The position numbers and the translations under genes were made by a program. This document shows, piece by piece, positions 9,456 through 15,864 of a stretch of 15,977 nt of DNA. A model generated the notes under the pieces. That model worked only from the letters and a program-made list of their open reading frames with translations. It was not told where the DNA came from and made no database searches. Numbering within the stretch: position 1 is the stretch's first letter; every line of letters starts with the position of its first letter. The DNA is from UBA2233 sp002347965 [NCBI: Nitrospirae bacterium UBA2233] (GTDB taxonomy: Bacteria; UBA2233), in NCBI GenBank assembly GCA_002347965.1, contig DDYN01000011.1, forward strand, positions 1-15,977, given 5' to 3'.

Positions 9456-10193
9456 CAGAGGACCTACTCGGCGAACTCGACGCTGACCGACTCCGCCGCG
9501 GCGGCCTCGGCATGGGCCACCGGGGAGAAGTTCGCGAACGGTGAGATCAGCTTCAACACGAATAAGAAGCGTTCTGTCCGGACCATTCTCGAGCTTGCCA
9601 AACAGCACGGGAAGGCCACCGGGCTGGTTACGACCAAGGCCGTCACGGACGCCACTCCAGCCGCCTTCGGCGCGCACGTGTTCTCGCGCGACTGTCAGAA
9701 CGAAATCGCCCGCCAGTACCTAAAAGAGACCCGCGTGGATGTCCTTATGGGTGGCGGTGTATCCAAGTTCTCGGCAAAGACGGCCGATGACCCCTTGGAG
9801 TGCCCGACCTACGGGGGCGACCTTTTGGGTGAGGCCATCAAGGGAGGGTACGCGCTCGTACGGACGGACGTCCAAATGGAGAAGGCCTTGGGTCAGAACC
9901 CCGCAAGGCTGTTAGGCCTGTTCGCTACGGGAAACATGACGAAGGAGTCGGAAAAGGCCGAAGAGAGCGCAGAGCCCTCGCTAGAGGGGATGACAACGGC
10001 CGCGCTCAGCATCCTGCAGGACGACCCGGAAGGGTTCTTTTTGCTCGTCGAGGGCGCCCAGATAGACACGACAAACCACGACAACGACTATGCAGGGCAG
10101 CTAGGGGAAGTGCTGGCCTTTGAACGAACCTCAAAAGCCGTGCTGGAATGGCTCGAGAAGGACCCCGGCAGGAAGGCCGAGACGCTGTTGATC
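9456..10193 (+). pseudogene. Alkaline phosphatase (PhoA family), internal fragment lacking both ends
   Basis: About 245 codons of a periplasmic-type alkaline phosphatase. They start at RTYSANSTLTDSAAAASAWATG, which in the pieces RTYSANS and TDSAAAASAW matches the active-site serine region. They run through LLVEGAQIDTTNHDND, which holds the metal-binding Glu, Asp and His of the family. Missing are the signal peptide and first metal-ligand Asp (normally 50 or more residues further upstream) and everything after ETLLIL, including the Asp-His and final His ligands. Phosphate-monoester hydrolysis is therefore not possible. The frame is otherwise undisturbed, so the loss is recent or structural rather than by point mutation. 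The left break near 9456 is a homology estimate. The right break is where the IS element begins. The open frame continues upstream to 9252 and downstream to a stop at 10214, but those parts are not phosphatase. Confidence 0.8.
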
Positions 10194-11480
10194 TTGACAT
10201 CCTCCCCGGCCTGAAGGCCTTAAGATTCCTACCGCACTCATTGCAGTACACTGCAAGGAGTCTTCGGGGGTTCCTGCTTCGCCGGGGCCGCCCTGCCTGC
10301 ACTTAAGATGCAGGTAGGGGCTTACATCCCCTCCACAGGCCATGACGGCATGCCCTGCCGCCAGTATGTTCACGGCGGCGTTCACATCGGCATGCGCCGC
10401 GTGGCCGCAGTGGACACATTCAAACCGGGATTGGCTGGTGCGGTTTTCCTTTGCCATACGCCCACAGACCGGACAGGTCCGGCTGGTGTTGCGTGGGTTG
10501 ACCGCCACCACGACCCCGCCACGCCATGCCTGCTTATATTCAAGCTGGCGACGGAACTCGAACCATCCCTGATCGAGGATGGATCGGTTCAGCCCCGCCT
10601 TGGCGCGGGTGTTTCTGCCCGGCTGCTCGAGAGTCCCAGCCGCCGACCCGGACATGTTCCGTACCTGCAAATCCTCGATCACGACGCCCGCGTGGTTTTT
10701 GCTGAGCGTTGTGGAGAGTTTGTGCAGATGGTCGCGCCGGATGTTGCCAATCCGGGTATGGAGCTTCTGGACACGGGCTTTGGCCTTCATCCAGTTTTTG
10801 GAGAACTTCTGTTTGCGGCTCATGGCCCGCTGGTAGCGTGCCAATCGCTGCGCATGGCGCTTCATCGCATCGACAGGGGCGATGATCTCGCCCGTGGACA
10901 GGGCGGCGAAATTTGCCACGCCCATATCCACCCCGATGAGGCTTGTGGCAGGGTGGGTGGGTGCATCCGCTTCCCGCTCGGTCTGAATGCTGATGAACCA
11001 TTTGCAGCACGACTGGCTCACGGTGATGTTCTTTACCGTTCCCAGTACCTCCCGGCTGTTGCGGTAGCGCATCCAGCCGAGTTTGGGCAGGAAGACGCGG
11101 TTGTTGGACTGATCGAGCTTGACCTGTTTCGGGTCGGGGTAGCGGAAGCTGTCGCTATGGCCTTTCTTTTTGAAACGCGGGAACGCGGCGCGTTTGGCGA
11201 AGAAGTTGGTGTAGGCGCGTTCCAAGTCCTTGAGCGTCTGCTGAAGCGGATGCACGGGGGCATCGGCCAGCCAAGCGGTATCTGCGCTGTTGCGCCACTC
11301 GGTGAGCAGCTTACACAGCCCGGCATAGCCCAGCTTCTTCTCACCTTGCTCGTAGCGCTTCTTCTGCAACGCCAGCGCCTTGTTATAGACGAACCGGCAT
11401 GAGCCAGCGAAGCGGCGCATGTTGCGTTGCTGCTCGCCGTCTGGCCTGAGTTCGTACTTGTAGGCTTGGAGTCTCTGCAT
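10131..11480 (-). CDS. tnpB: TnpB, IS605-family RNA-guided nuclease
   Basis: Predicted 449 residues. An N-terminal OrfB helix-turn-helix-like region begins MQRLQAYKYELRPDGEQQ. It is followed by a RuvC-like nuclease with Asp185 (LIGVDMGVAN), Glu269 (VVIEDLQ) and Asp365 (AAHADVNAAVNIL), and a four-cysteine zinc finger (CPVC at 336-339, CVHC at 355-358). All catalytic and zinc residues are present, so it may be active. TnpB cleaves DNA matching the omega RNA next to a transposon-specific motif, which helps keep the element in place. The ATG at 11480 was chosen by family start; the frame is open to 11585 but antisense to the tnpA remnant. The last 21 or so codons (10131-10193) lie outside the element and are read from the phosphatase remnant. 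Confidence 0.92.
   Translation of the reverse strand: MQRLQAYKYELRPDGEQQRNMRRFAGSCRFVYNKALALQKKRYEQGEKKLGYAGLCKLLTEWRNSADTAWLADAPVHPLQQTLKDLERAYTNFFAKRAAFPRFKKKGHSDSFRYPDPKQVKLDQSNNRVFLPKLGWMRYRNSREVLGTVKNITVSQSCCKWFISIQTEREADAPTHPATSLIGVDMGVANFAALSTGEIIAPVDAMKRHAQRLARYQRAMSRKQKFSKNWMKAKARVQKLHTRIGNIRRDHLHKLSTTLSKNHAGVVIEDLQVRNMSGSAAGTLEQPGRNTRAKAGLNRSILDQGWFEFRRQLEYKQAWRGGVVVAVNPRNTSRTCPVCGRMAKENRTSQSRFECVHCGHAAHADVNAAVNILAAGHAVMACGGDVSPYLHLKCRQGGPGEAGTPEDSLQCTAMSAVGILRPSGRGGCQDQQRLGLPAGVLLEPFQHGF
10194..10330 (-). ncRNA. Putative omega RNA (reRNA) at the right end of the IS element
   Basis: TnpB nucleases of this family use a guide RNA made from the tnpB 3' end and the element's right end, with the guide taken from flanking DNA. 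The region shows three stacked hairpins: an 11-bp stem with one G-U pair (10291-10301 with 10309-10319), a perfect 6-bp stem with a TACA loop (10241-10246 with 10251-10256), and a short 4-bp stem near the end (10208-10211 with 10216-10219). If the end is at 10194, the guide begins GATCAACAGCGTCTCG (minus strand from 10193), antisense to the phosphatase remnant. The folds are seen; RNA function is inferred from the family, and the 5' boundary is a guess. Confidence 0.4.
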
Positions 11481-11501
11481 GGGTCTAGTATAGTTTGGTC
11501 T

Positions 11502-11610
11502 ATGAGCGATGACAACGATATTCGGCACGGAAGGCATTGCATCAAGCTGTGGCGGCGCCCCGATCTCCATCGTGCGCCAGTACATTGAGCAGCAGCAGAC
11601 ACCACACTAA
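11502..11610 (+). pseudogene. tnpA: tnpA (Y1 transposase of IS200/IS605) deletion remnant
   Basis: The first 14 codons (11502-11543, MSDDNDIRHGRHCI) match the start of IS200-type TnpA. The last 21 codons plus stop (11545-11610, SCGGAPISIVRQ followed by YIEQQQTPH) match its end. They are joined with one odd base (11544), so the two parts are in different frames. A complete protein is about 130-140 residues; roughly 100 codons are gone, including the HUH histidines and the catalytic tyrosine. It cannot be functional. It starts 21 nt from the divergent tnpB start, the usual IS605 arrangement. Identification rests on my memory of the family ends, but two matching pieces in the right place make it strong. 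Confidence 0.8.
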
Positions 11611-11617
11611 AACCCAA

Positions 11618-11661
11618 GGACGGCTATGCCGTCCGCGCTTAAGCCCTGAACGGCGGGGCTT
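11618..11661. repeat. Left-end hairpins of the IS element
   Basis: Two inverted repeats follow the tnpA remnant: GGACGGC-TAT-GCCGTCC (11618-11634, perfect 7-bp stem) and AAGCCC, a 9-nt loop, GGGCTT (11641-11661). Subterminal hairpins like these are the TnpA recognition sites of IS200/IS605 elements. The outer one looks shortened relative to the longer GC stem I expect for this group. Confidence 0.6.
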
Positions 11662-11771
11662 GTCGCGCACCGGGTCAACCAAACCGTCGGGCTTGAACGC
11701 ATCTTTGCCTTCTTCCTTGTTATCATGGGGCTTTCTGTTGCAGGGGCAGACAACCAGCTCAAACCCCCAGG
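11662..11771. other. Unassigned spacer between the IS left end and the aldo/keto reductase
   Basis: No gene was identified. It does not contain the missing 3' part of the phosphatase. In one plus-strand frame it reads a hydrophobic stretch (FAFFLVIMGLSVAGA) preceded by an arginine, like a signal peptide or membrane segment, but there is no start codon or ribosome binding site, and the frame then runs into the reductase and stops. It may be a scrap of another gene. Confidence 0.3.
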
Positions 11772-12764
11772 TCAGGAGTTGACCAAGCTCATCATCGCCT
11801 CCGGATAGCGCGCGCCGGCGGCAGCGTCGGGTGGAAATACCTCGCCAATCGTCTTCAGGTCGGCAGGGTTGAGGCGGACTTCCAGGGCGCCTAGGTTTTC
11901 ATCGAGGTATTTGCGGCGCTTGGTGCCCGGAATTGGCACGATGTCTTCGCCCTGTGCCAGTACCCATGCCAGCGCCAGCTGTGAGGGCGTGCAGCCCTTT
12001 GCCTTGGCCAGTTCCTTGACCTTTTCCACCAGCTTAAGGTTGCGGACGAAATTCTCTCCCTGAAATCGCGGGCTGTGGGCGCGGTAATCGTCCTCGGCGA
12101 AGTCTTCCGGGCGGGTGATCGTGCCGGTGAGAAAGCCGCGGCCCAGCGGCGAGTAGGCCACCAGGCTCACGCCTAATTCACGGCAGGCGGTAAGCATGCC
12201 GTTGTACTCGGGGTCGCGCGTCCACAGCGAGTATTCGCTCTGAAGCGCAGCAATCGGGTGTACCTTGTACGCCCGGCCAAGAGTTTCGGCCGAGGCCTCG
12301 GAGAGGCCAAGGTAGCGCACCTTGCCGGCCTTCACCAGATCGGCCATCGCGCCTACGGTCTCCTCGATCGGTACGCTCTTGTCGACGCGATGCTGGTAGT
12401 AGAGGTCGATGTGGTCCACGCCCAACCGCTTCAGGCTGCTCTCGCAGGCATCGCGTACATAGTCTGGGCGTCCGTTGACGCCACGCATGGCCGGGTTCTT
12501 GGAATCGCGTACGATGCCGAACTTGGTGGCCAGAAATACCTGGTCGCGGCGATCGGCGATGGCCTTGCCAACAAGCTGCTCGTTGGTGTACGGGCCGTAC
12601 ATGTCGGCGGTGTCGAGAAAGGTCAGGCCCAAATCGAGGGCGTGGTGGATGGTGGCGATAGACTCGGCATCGTCGCGGGTGCCGTAGAAGTCGCTCATGC
12701 CCATGCAGCCTAAACCAATAGCCGAGACATGCGGGCCATTTTTGCCCAGAATGCGCGTTTGCAT
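11772..12764 (-). CDS. Aldo/keto reductase, NADPH-dependent oxidoreductase family
   Basis: Predicted 330-residue cytosolic TIM-barrel oxidoreductase of full family length. The start [22 protein letters not shown] and the catalytic tetrad are visible: Asp51 and Tyr56 (DTADMYG), Lys81 (LATKFG) and His125 (YYQHRVD). The NADPH-binding end is typical ([16 protein letters not shown]). These enzymes reduce aldehydes and ketones with NADPH; the substrate cannot be told from sequence. It resembles the AKR13/YakC-like group. The start was chosen for an AGGAG element about 7 nt upstream. A TAGAAT -10-like hexamer (minus strand, 12841-12846) lies 77 nt ahead, without a clear -35 box. Leucine is mostly CTG and glycine GGC, unlike recBCD and the PAS gene, which favour CTT/CTC and more AGG and ATA, so it may come from another genome. 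Confidence 0.93.
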   Translation of the reverse strand: MQTRILGKNGPHVSAIGLGCMGMSDFYGTRDDAESIATIHHALDLGLTFLDTADMYGPYTNEQLVGKAIADRRDQVFLATKFGIVRDSKNPAMRGVNGRPDYVRDACESSLKRLGVDHIDLYYQHRVDKSVPIEETVGAMADLVKAGKVRYLGLSEASAETLGRAYKVHPIAALQSEYSLWTRDPEYNGMLTACRELGVSLVAYSPLGRGFLTGTITRPEDFAEDDYRAHSPRFQGENFVRNLKLVEKVKELAKAKGCTPSQLALAWVLAQGEDIVPIPGTKRRKYLDENLGALEVRLNPADLKTIGEVFPPDAAAGARYPEAMMSLVNS

Positions 12765-12963
12765 GGCAATCTCCTTTCGGGGTAAGGATGGACAGCAGGC
12801 ATACCGCCGTGCCGCTGGTAGCGTCTGCGGCAGGGCTTTCATTCTACCACGGAGGCGCCCGATGCTTGCTCCGGTGGCTCGAGAAATATTTAGAAAACCT
12901 GCGCACTACGATCACGGGCAACCCTACCCATCTAGACGGCCAAAGACTACGGCCTGCCGGGGT

Positions 12964-12983
12964 GCTATCTTGGGCTATCTTGG
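12964..12983. repeat. Perfect 10-bp tandem duplication
   Basis: GCTATCTTGG occurs twice in direct succession, overlapping the stop codon of the 85-residue gene. It is the only ordered feature in the 210-nt gap before the reductase apart from the -10-like hexamer noted with that gene. It could be a slippage product; no function is evident. Confidence 0.5.
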
Positions 12984-13232
12984 GGCCTTGCTTCTCGTGA
13001 GCACCTCGAGATCATCCCTAACGGCGCCCAGCAGGTCTTTTAGTCCGCTTATGTAAGCGGCGGCAGGCCCCAGCCCATGCAAGGCTTTGGCCATCTCATC
13101 CAGGGCCATCATGACGGCCTTAAGGCGGGCTGCTTGGATGGAGAGGAAAACCTCTTCCGGCAGGGTTTCCGATAAGGGAACGCCACTTTGAAGAAGGTCT
13201 GTCTGGTCTGCCCCGAAACTACCGTTTTGCAT
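12975..13232 (-). CDS. Small helical protein of unknown function, last gene of the PAS-STAS operon
   Basis: Predicted 85 residues; I do not recognise the family. After a polar N-terminus (about 1-22), most of the chain looks like amphipathic helices, for example EEVFLSIQAARLKAVMMALDEMAKAL and the stretch GLKDLLGAVRDDLEVL. There is no signal peptide, membrane segment or cysteine. The ATG overlaps the end of the PAS-STAS gene by 14 nt, with GGAG about 9 nt upstream, so the two are probably co-translated and the product may act with the sensor. Codon choice matches the PAS gene. The helix forecast is by eye; a partner role is inference from coupling. Confidence 0.65.
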   Translation of the reverse strand: MQNGSFGADQTDLLQSGVPLSETLPEEVFLSIQAARLKAVMMALDEMAKALHGLGPAAAYISGLKDLLGAVRDDLEVLTRSKAPR

Positions 13233-15363
13233 GACTCGCGTCTCCGATCAAGCCCCTTAACCCCTGCTCCAACGTGGCATAGGCGGGAATACCCTCCAGG
13301 CTTGCTCCAAGCCTCACCAGGCTTTGGGCCACATGGGGCTTGATACCGACGAGAATGGCACGGGAGCCGAGCAGCTTAAGCGAGGTGATCAGGCGCACAA
13401 TCTCCGAGATGACCTGGGTGTCCACGTGGGCCAGCCCTGTTAAGTCCAAAAGCACGGCTTTGGATTTTTGGGAGGCCACGTACTCCAAAAGCCGTTCGCT
13501 TAAGTCATGCATGCGCATGGAATCAAAACTGCCGAGCAAGGGCGCCATGAGAACCTTGCTCCAGACGGGAATGAGCGGGGTGGACAGCTCCTTTATCGTC
13601 TGCTGCTGGGCCTCTACGAGCTCCTTAAGCTTTTCCTGGGCCTCCTTCAGCTCTGTTACGTCCATGCCGGCGTACAGGGCTACCCTTTTCCCTTTGTAGT
13701 CTATGGGCCGGTACACGGCCTTGACAAAGCGTTTTGTGCCGCCTTCTTTGGTGTAGGACTTCTCTATAATTTCTTCTTTCGAGACTCCAGAGGAAACAAG
13801 CTCGATAGCCTTACGGGTCTTTTCGACGTCCTCCTGCGCTGTTATAGGAATCCAGCCTTTTTCCATCAGCTCTTCTATGCTCCGGCCCGTCATCTGGGAA
13901 TAGGCCCTGTTAACGAGGTACAGGCGCCCGTCCTCATCGCCGATGGCTACACCAACAGGCACGGTATCCAGTATGGCCTGTATGAGCCTTTCGTTCTCCA
14001 AAACAGCAGTCAAGTCCTGAACGTAGCTTATGTAGCGGTCGAGGTTTCCCTGTTCGTCGAATATGGGCTCTGTGGTCAAATAGATCGGAACCCTATGCCC
14101 GTCTTTGTGGATATACTCTTTTTTGTAGGCGACTCCAGCCTTCTTTTTCAGCATATCTTCAACGTGCAGCCTCTCCGCGTCTTTATGCTCGTCCGGCGTT
14201 AACCTCTCCCAGCCCATCTTGAATACCTCTTCTTTCGAATAGCCCACAAGGCCCGCGTACTGGTCGTTAATGTCAAGCAGCTCCCCGCCTGGCCTCCATT
14301 CGCATATTCCCACAGGCGAGAGATTCAAAAGGAGCTCCGCCTTCTCCTTGATGGCTTTGATCTCGGTTATGTCTTTGATGTAAAAGATCACGCAAGGGGA
14401 GTCGTCTTCAAGGAAACGGCTAAGCCCATGGTGGAGGATCACGTTAAGTATTCTTCCGTTCCTTGCCCTTAAGACCACCTCGTGACCGAGACAACTCCCG
14501 CGGCCTTTTTTAACGATGTCTTCGATCCAGCCTTTGTGCCTTTCTTGGTCTTCAAGGTCTATCCACTCGAACACCCGATCGGCCCGGCCCAGCATTTCCA
14601 GCGTGGCCCTGTTGGCCGTTCGGATATGCCCATCTTGCGTGGCCATGACAATGGCATCCGGGCTGAGCTCGACTATGGATTCGTAGAGCGACCTCAGAGT
14701 CCCTTCTTTTTCTTCGTGGGCTTGCTTGATGTGACTGATGTCGTCTGCTGAATAAATGATGGCGGTTGGATTACCCGATTCATCCCGGATCAAGGAAGTG
14801 CTGATTTTGACCCATACCCTTTTGCCAGCCCTTTCAAACCAGGCCTCAAAATCGGATATCCCCTCTTTTTGGATGGTTTCATCAAGCAGTGCTTGCCTAA
14901 CCCGGCCACGTTCTTCAATGGGGTAAGCGAGTTCAACGGGTACACCCAAGAGCTCTTCTACGGGCTTTCCTACAAGCTTAACGAAGGCCTTGTTTGCCCA
15001 GAGGCGCTTGCCCTGCAAGTCTATGAGCGTTAGGGCGGTAGGTGCGTTGTCCAGCGCCTTTATGCTAATAATTTCGCTTGCAAGCGGTTTTATGGTCAAG
15101 AAGCGTAAGGCCTGTTTGTTTTCTTCTTTAGGGCAGCTTAAAGAAAAAGGCTTGACCAAAAACTTCTTGTTCCCAACCTGCAAAGAGCCTTCCTGGATGG
15201 CCTTGTTGCCCATAATCACCTCTATAGGCTTGCCCTTGGGATCAAACCCAAGAAGCTCCCTGGCCCTTTCGTTCTCCTCCAGAACGGTTCCATCTGCATC
15301 CAGGATGAGCACGCCATCAGGGTTTGAATCCAGAATGCTTCGGTAGCAAACGGTGTCCAGCAT
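13219..15363 (-). CDS. Multi-PAS sensor protein with C-terminal STAS domain (RsbR-like)
   Basis: Predicted 714 residues, with no membrane segment or signal peptide, so cytosolic. About five PAS modules: a degenerate one (1-95), then about 100-215, 222-335, 338-455 and 458-575. Linkers such as YSADDISHIK, YIKDITEIK, YVQDLTAVLE and YAGMDVTELK mark PAC ends. A short coiled coil (about 572-592) leads into a STAS domain (about 595-705) with STPLIPVWSKVLMAPLLGSFD in two pieces, STPLIPVW and APLLGSFDS, and DLTGLAHVDT, whose Thr642 sits where RsbR proteins carry a phospho-acceptor. There is no kinase, GGDEF or methyl-accepting domain. RsbR-like proteins build stressosomes that sequester an RsbT kinase; no rsbS or rsbT is visible here. 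The start is supported by AGGAGG 8 nt upstream. The ligand bound by the PAS domains cannot be told. Confidence 0.9.
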   Translation of the reverse strand: MLDTVCYRSILDSNPDGVLILDADGTVLEENERARELLGFDPKGKPIEVIMGNKAIQEGSLQVGNKKFLVKPFSLSCPKEENKQALRFLTIKPLASEIISIKALDNAPTALTLIDLQGKRLWANKAFVKLVGKPVEELLGVPVELAYPIEERGRVRQALLDETIQKEGISDFEAWFERAGKRVWVKISTSLIRDESGNPTAIIYSADDISHIKQAHEEKEGTLRSLYESIVELSPDAIVMATQDGHIRTANRATLEMLGRADRVFEWIDLEDQERHKGWIEDIVKKGRGSCLGHEVVLRARNGRILNVILHHGLSRFLEDDSPCVIFYIKDITEIKAIKEKAELLLNLSPVGICEWRPGGELLDINDQYAGLVGYSKEEVFKMGWERLTPDEHKDAERLHVEDMLKKKAGVAYKKEYIHKDGHRVPIYLTTEPIFDEQGNLDRYISYVQDLTAVLENERLIQAILDTVPVGVAIGDEDGRLYLVNRAYSQMTGRSIEELMEKGWIPITAQEDVEKTRKAIELVSSGVSKEEIIEKSYTKEGGTKRFVKAVYRPIDYKGKRVALYAGMDVTELKEAQEKLKELVEAQQQTIKELSTPLIPVWSKVLMAPLLGSFDSMRMHDLSERLLEYVASQKSKAVLLDLTGLAHVDTQVISEIVRLITSLKLLGSRAILVGIKPHVAQSLVRLGASLEGIPAYATLEQGLRGLIGDASHAKR

Positions 15364-15365
15364 GT

Positions 15366-15644
15366 CTAAAGCCTCCTATGGTTCATTGAAATTCGGCCGA
15401 GGGGTTGGTCTCCTTGGTACTCGGTTATTTTTTCTTCAATGGTTGATAGGCGGGACAAACACGTCCCGCTTTTGAAAGGCCTATCCACCGGCCTATCCGC
15501 CGGGCCTGGAAAGGCTTGGGTTTCTGCTTGGGCTTCTCCCAACACGCGCTCGAACACGGCACGCATATCCGGGTCATCGAGCATGATCTCGATTAAGGTT
15601 TGAGCAATGTTGGGGCTAAAATCTTCAGTATAATCGGTACTCAA
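15366..15644 (-). CDS. 92-residue protein of unknown function upstream of the PAS-STAS gene
   Basis: Unrecognised protein. A TTG start at 15644 is proposed because AAGGAGGG lies about 8 nt upstream; an in-frame ATG at 15677 lacks such a site. The N-terminal half is acidic and helical (IAQTLIEIMLDD followed by PDMRAVFERVLGEAQAE). The middle carries a short repeat, ADRPVDRP, produced by a 12-nt tandem duplication. The C-terminal part looks less constrained and spans a perfect hairpin. The stop is 2 nt from the PAS-STAS start, so the genes are almost certainly one transcript. A frameshift in the C-terminal half cannot be excluded. Confidence 0.6.
   Translation of the reverse strand: MSTDYTEDFSPNIAQTLIEIMLDDPDMRAVFERVLGEAQAETQAFPGPADRPVDRPFKSGTCLSRLSTIEEKITEYQGDQPLGRISMNHRRL
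15450..15469 (+). terminator. Perfect hairpin inside the 92-residue gene, terminator-like on the plus strand
   Basis: GCGGGAC, a 6-nt loop, GTCCCGC, then TTTT on the plus strand. A 7-bp GC-rich stem plus a short T run looks like a weak intrinsic terminator, but it faces against the operon and lies in coding sequence. On the minus strand there is no T run, though the fold could slow or tune readthrough to the PAS gene. Function is unproven. Confidence 0.3.
15478..15501. repeat. 12-bp tandem duplication, one mismatch
   Basis: GGCCTATCCACC followed directly by GGCCTATCCGCC, adding four in-frame residues (DRPV/DRP pattern) to the 92-residue protein. Probably replication slippage. Confidence 0.5.
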
Positions 15645-15703
15645 TTTTGTTCCCTCCTTGCAAGTTTTGGATGTCAACGTCTTCTTGATGGCTTATTGCT
15701 ACA

Positions 15704-15864
15704 TTACTCTCCACCGGCGTCCAGAAATTGCTCTGGGTGCGCGATGGGCCTTCCCTCCGGGTCGGTGATGAGCGCGGCAAACAAGGGTCGCCCTGGCCGT
15801 GCCCTTGACCCCGGGCTAGCTCCTGGACATCGGTCAAACCTTGGCTCGCGTAAGACTCCTTCAT
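15704..15864 (-). pseudogene. Small gene of unknown function, probably frameshifted
   Basis: Begins at an ATG (15864) with an excellent AAGGAGG site and a 4-nt overlap (ATGA) with the gene before it. The first frame reads MKESYASQGLTDVQELARGQG sensibly (21 residues; first 20 MKESYASQGLTDVQELARGQ). It then turns into serine-, arginine- and proline-rich text and runs on to 15625, overlapping the next gene's start. The -1/+2 frame over the same bases reads RPLFAALITDPEGRPIAHPE and stops at 15704, just ahead of the next gene, which looks more like a real protein end. I infer one frameshift near 15790-15805. If instead the single frame is used, the product has 79 residues. No family recognised. 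Confidence 0.4.

Larger units (their letters stand above)
10194..11661 (-). mobile_element. IS200/IS605-type element with intact tnpB and deleted tnpA
   Basis: An element of about 1.47 kb, bounded by hairpins typical of single-strand-transposed IS200/IS605 elements, without terminal inverted repeats. The right end (10194, beyond the tnpB 3' end) reads GAGGATGTCAA on the minus strand, an end I recognise from this family. The left end is placed at the foot of the hairpin at 11641-11661. Contents are tnpB (minus strand) and a divergent tnpA remnant (plus strand). With no working TnpA it cannot move by itself; movement would need a related TnpA in trans. Exact ends are uncertain by several bases because these elements make no target duplication. 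Confidence 0.8.

Noticed and set aside
9295-9513. 73-codon N-terminal extension of RecC
   Set aside because: It is antisense to the phosphatase remnant, rich in Arg/Ser/Pro, and the internal ATG at 9294 has a good ribosome binding site and gives the normal RecC start.
10308-11402. 364-codon open frame on the plus strand
   Set aside because: It lies exactly opposite tnpB, whose RuvC and zinc-finger motifs are unmistakable; the plus-strand product resembles no family and is a GC-driven shadow.
11481-11585. 35-codon N-terminal extension of TnpB
   Set aside because: It reads antisense through the tnpA remnant, and TnpB of this group starts at MQRLQAYKYE.
12765-12842. 26-residue N-terminal extension of the aldo/keto reductase
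   Set aside because: The AGGAG site points to the ATG at 12764, where the family's usual N-terminus begins.
12788-13000. Plus-strand 70-codon frame between the reductase and the 85-residue gene
   Set aside because: It has no ribosome binding site, overlaps both neighbours, and its protein is not recognisable.
13507-14202. 231-codon open frame on the plus strand within the PAS-STAS gene
   Set aside because: It is opposite conserved PAS and STAS motifs and has no recognisable domain or start signal.
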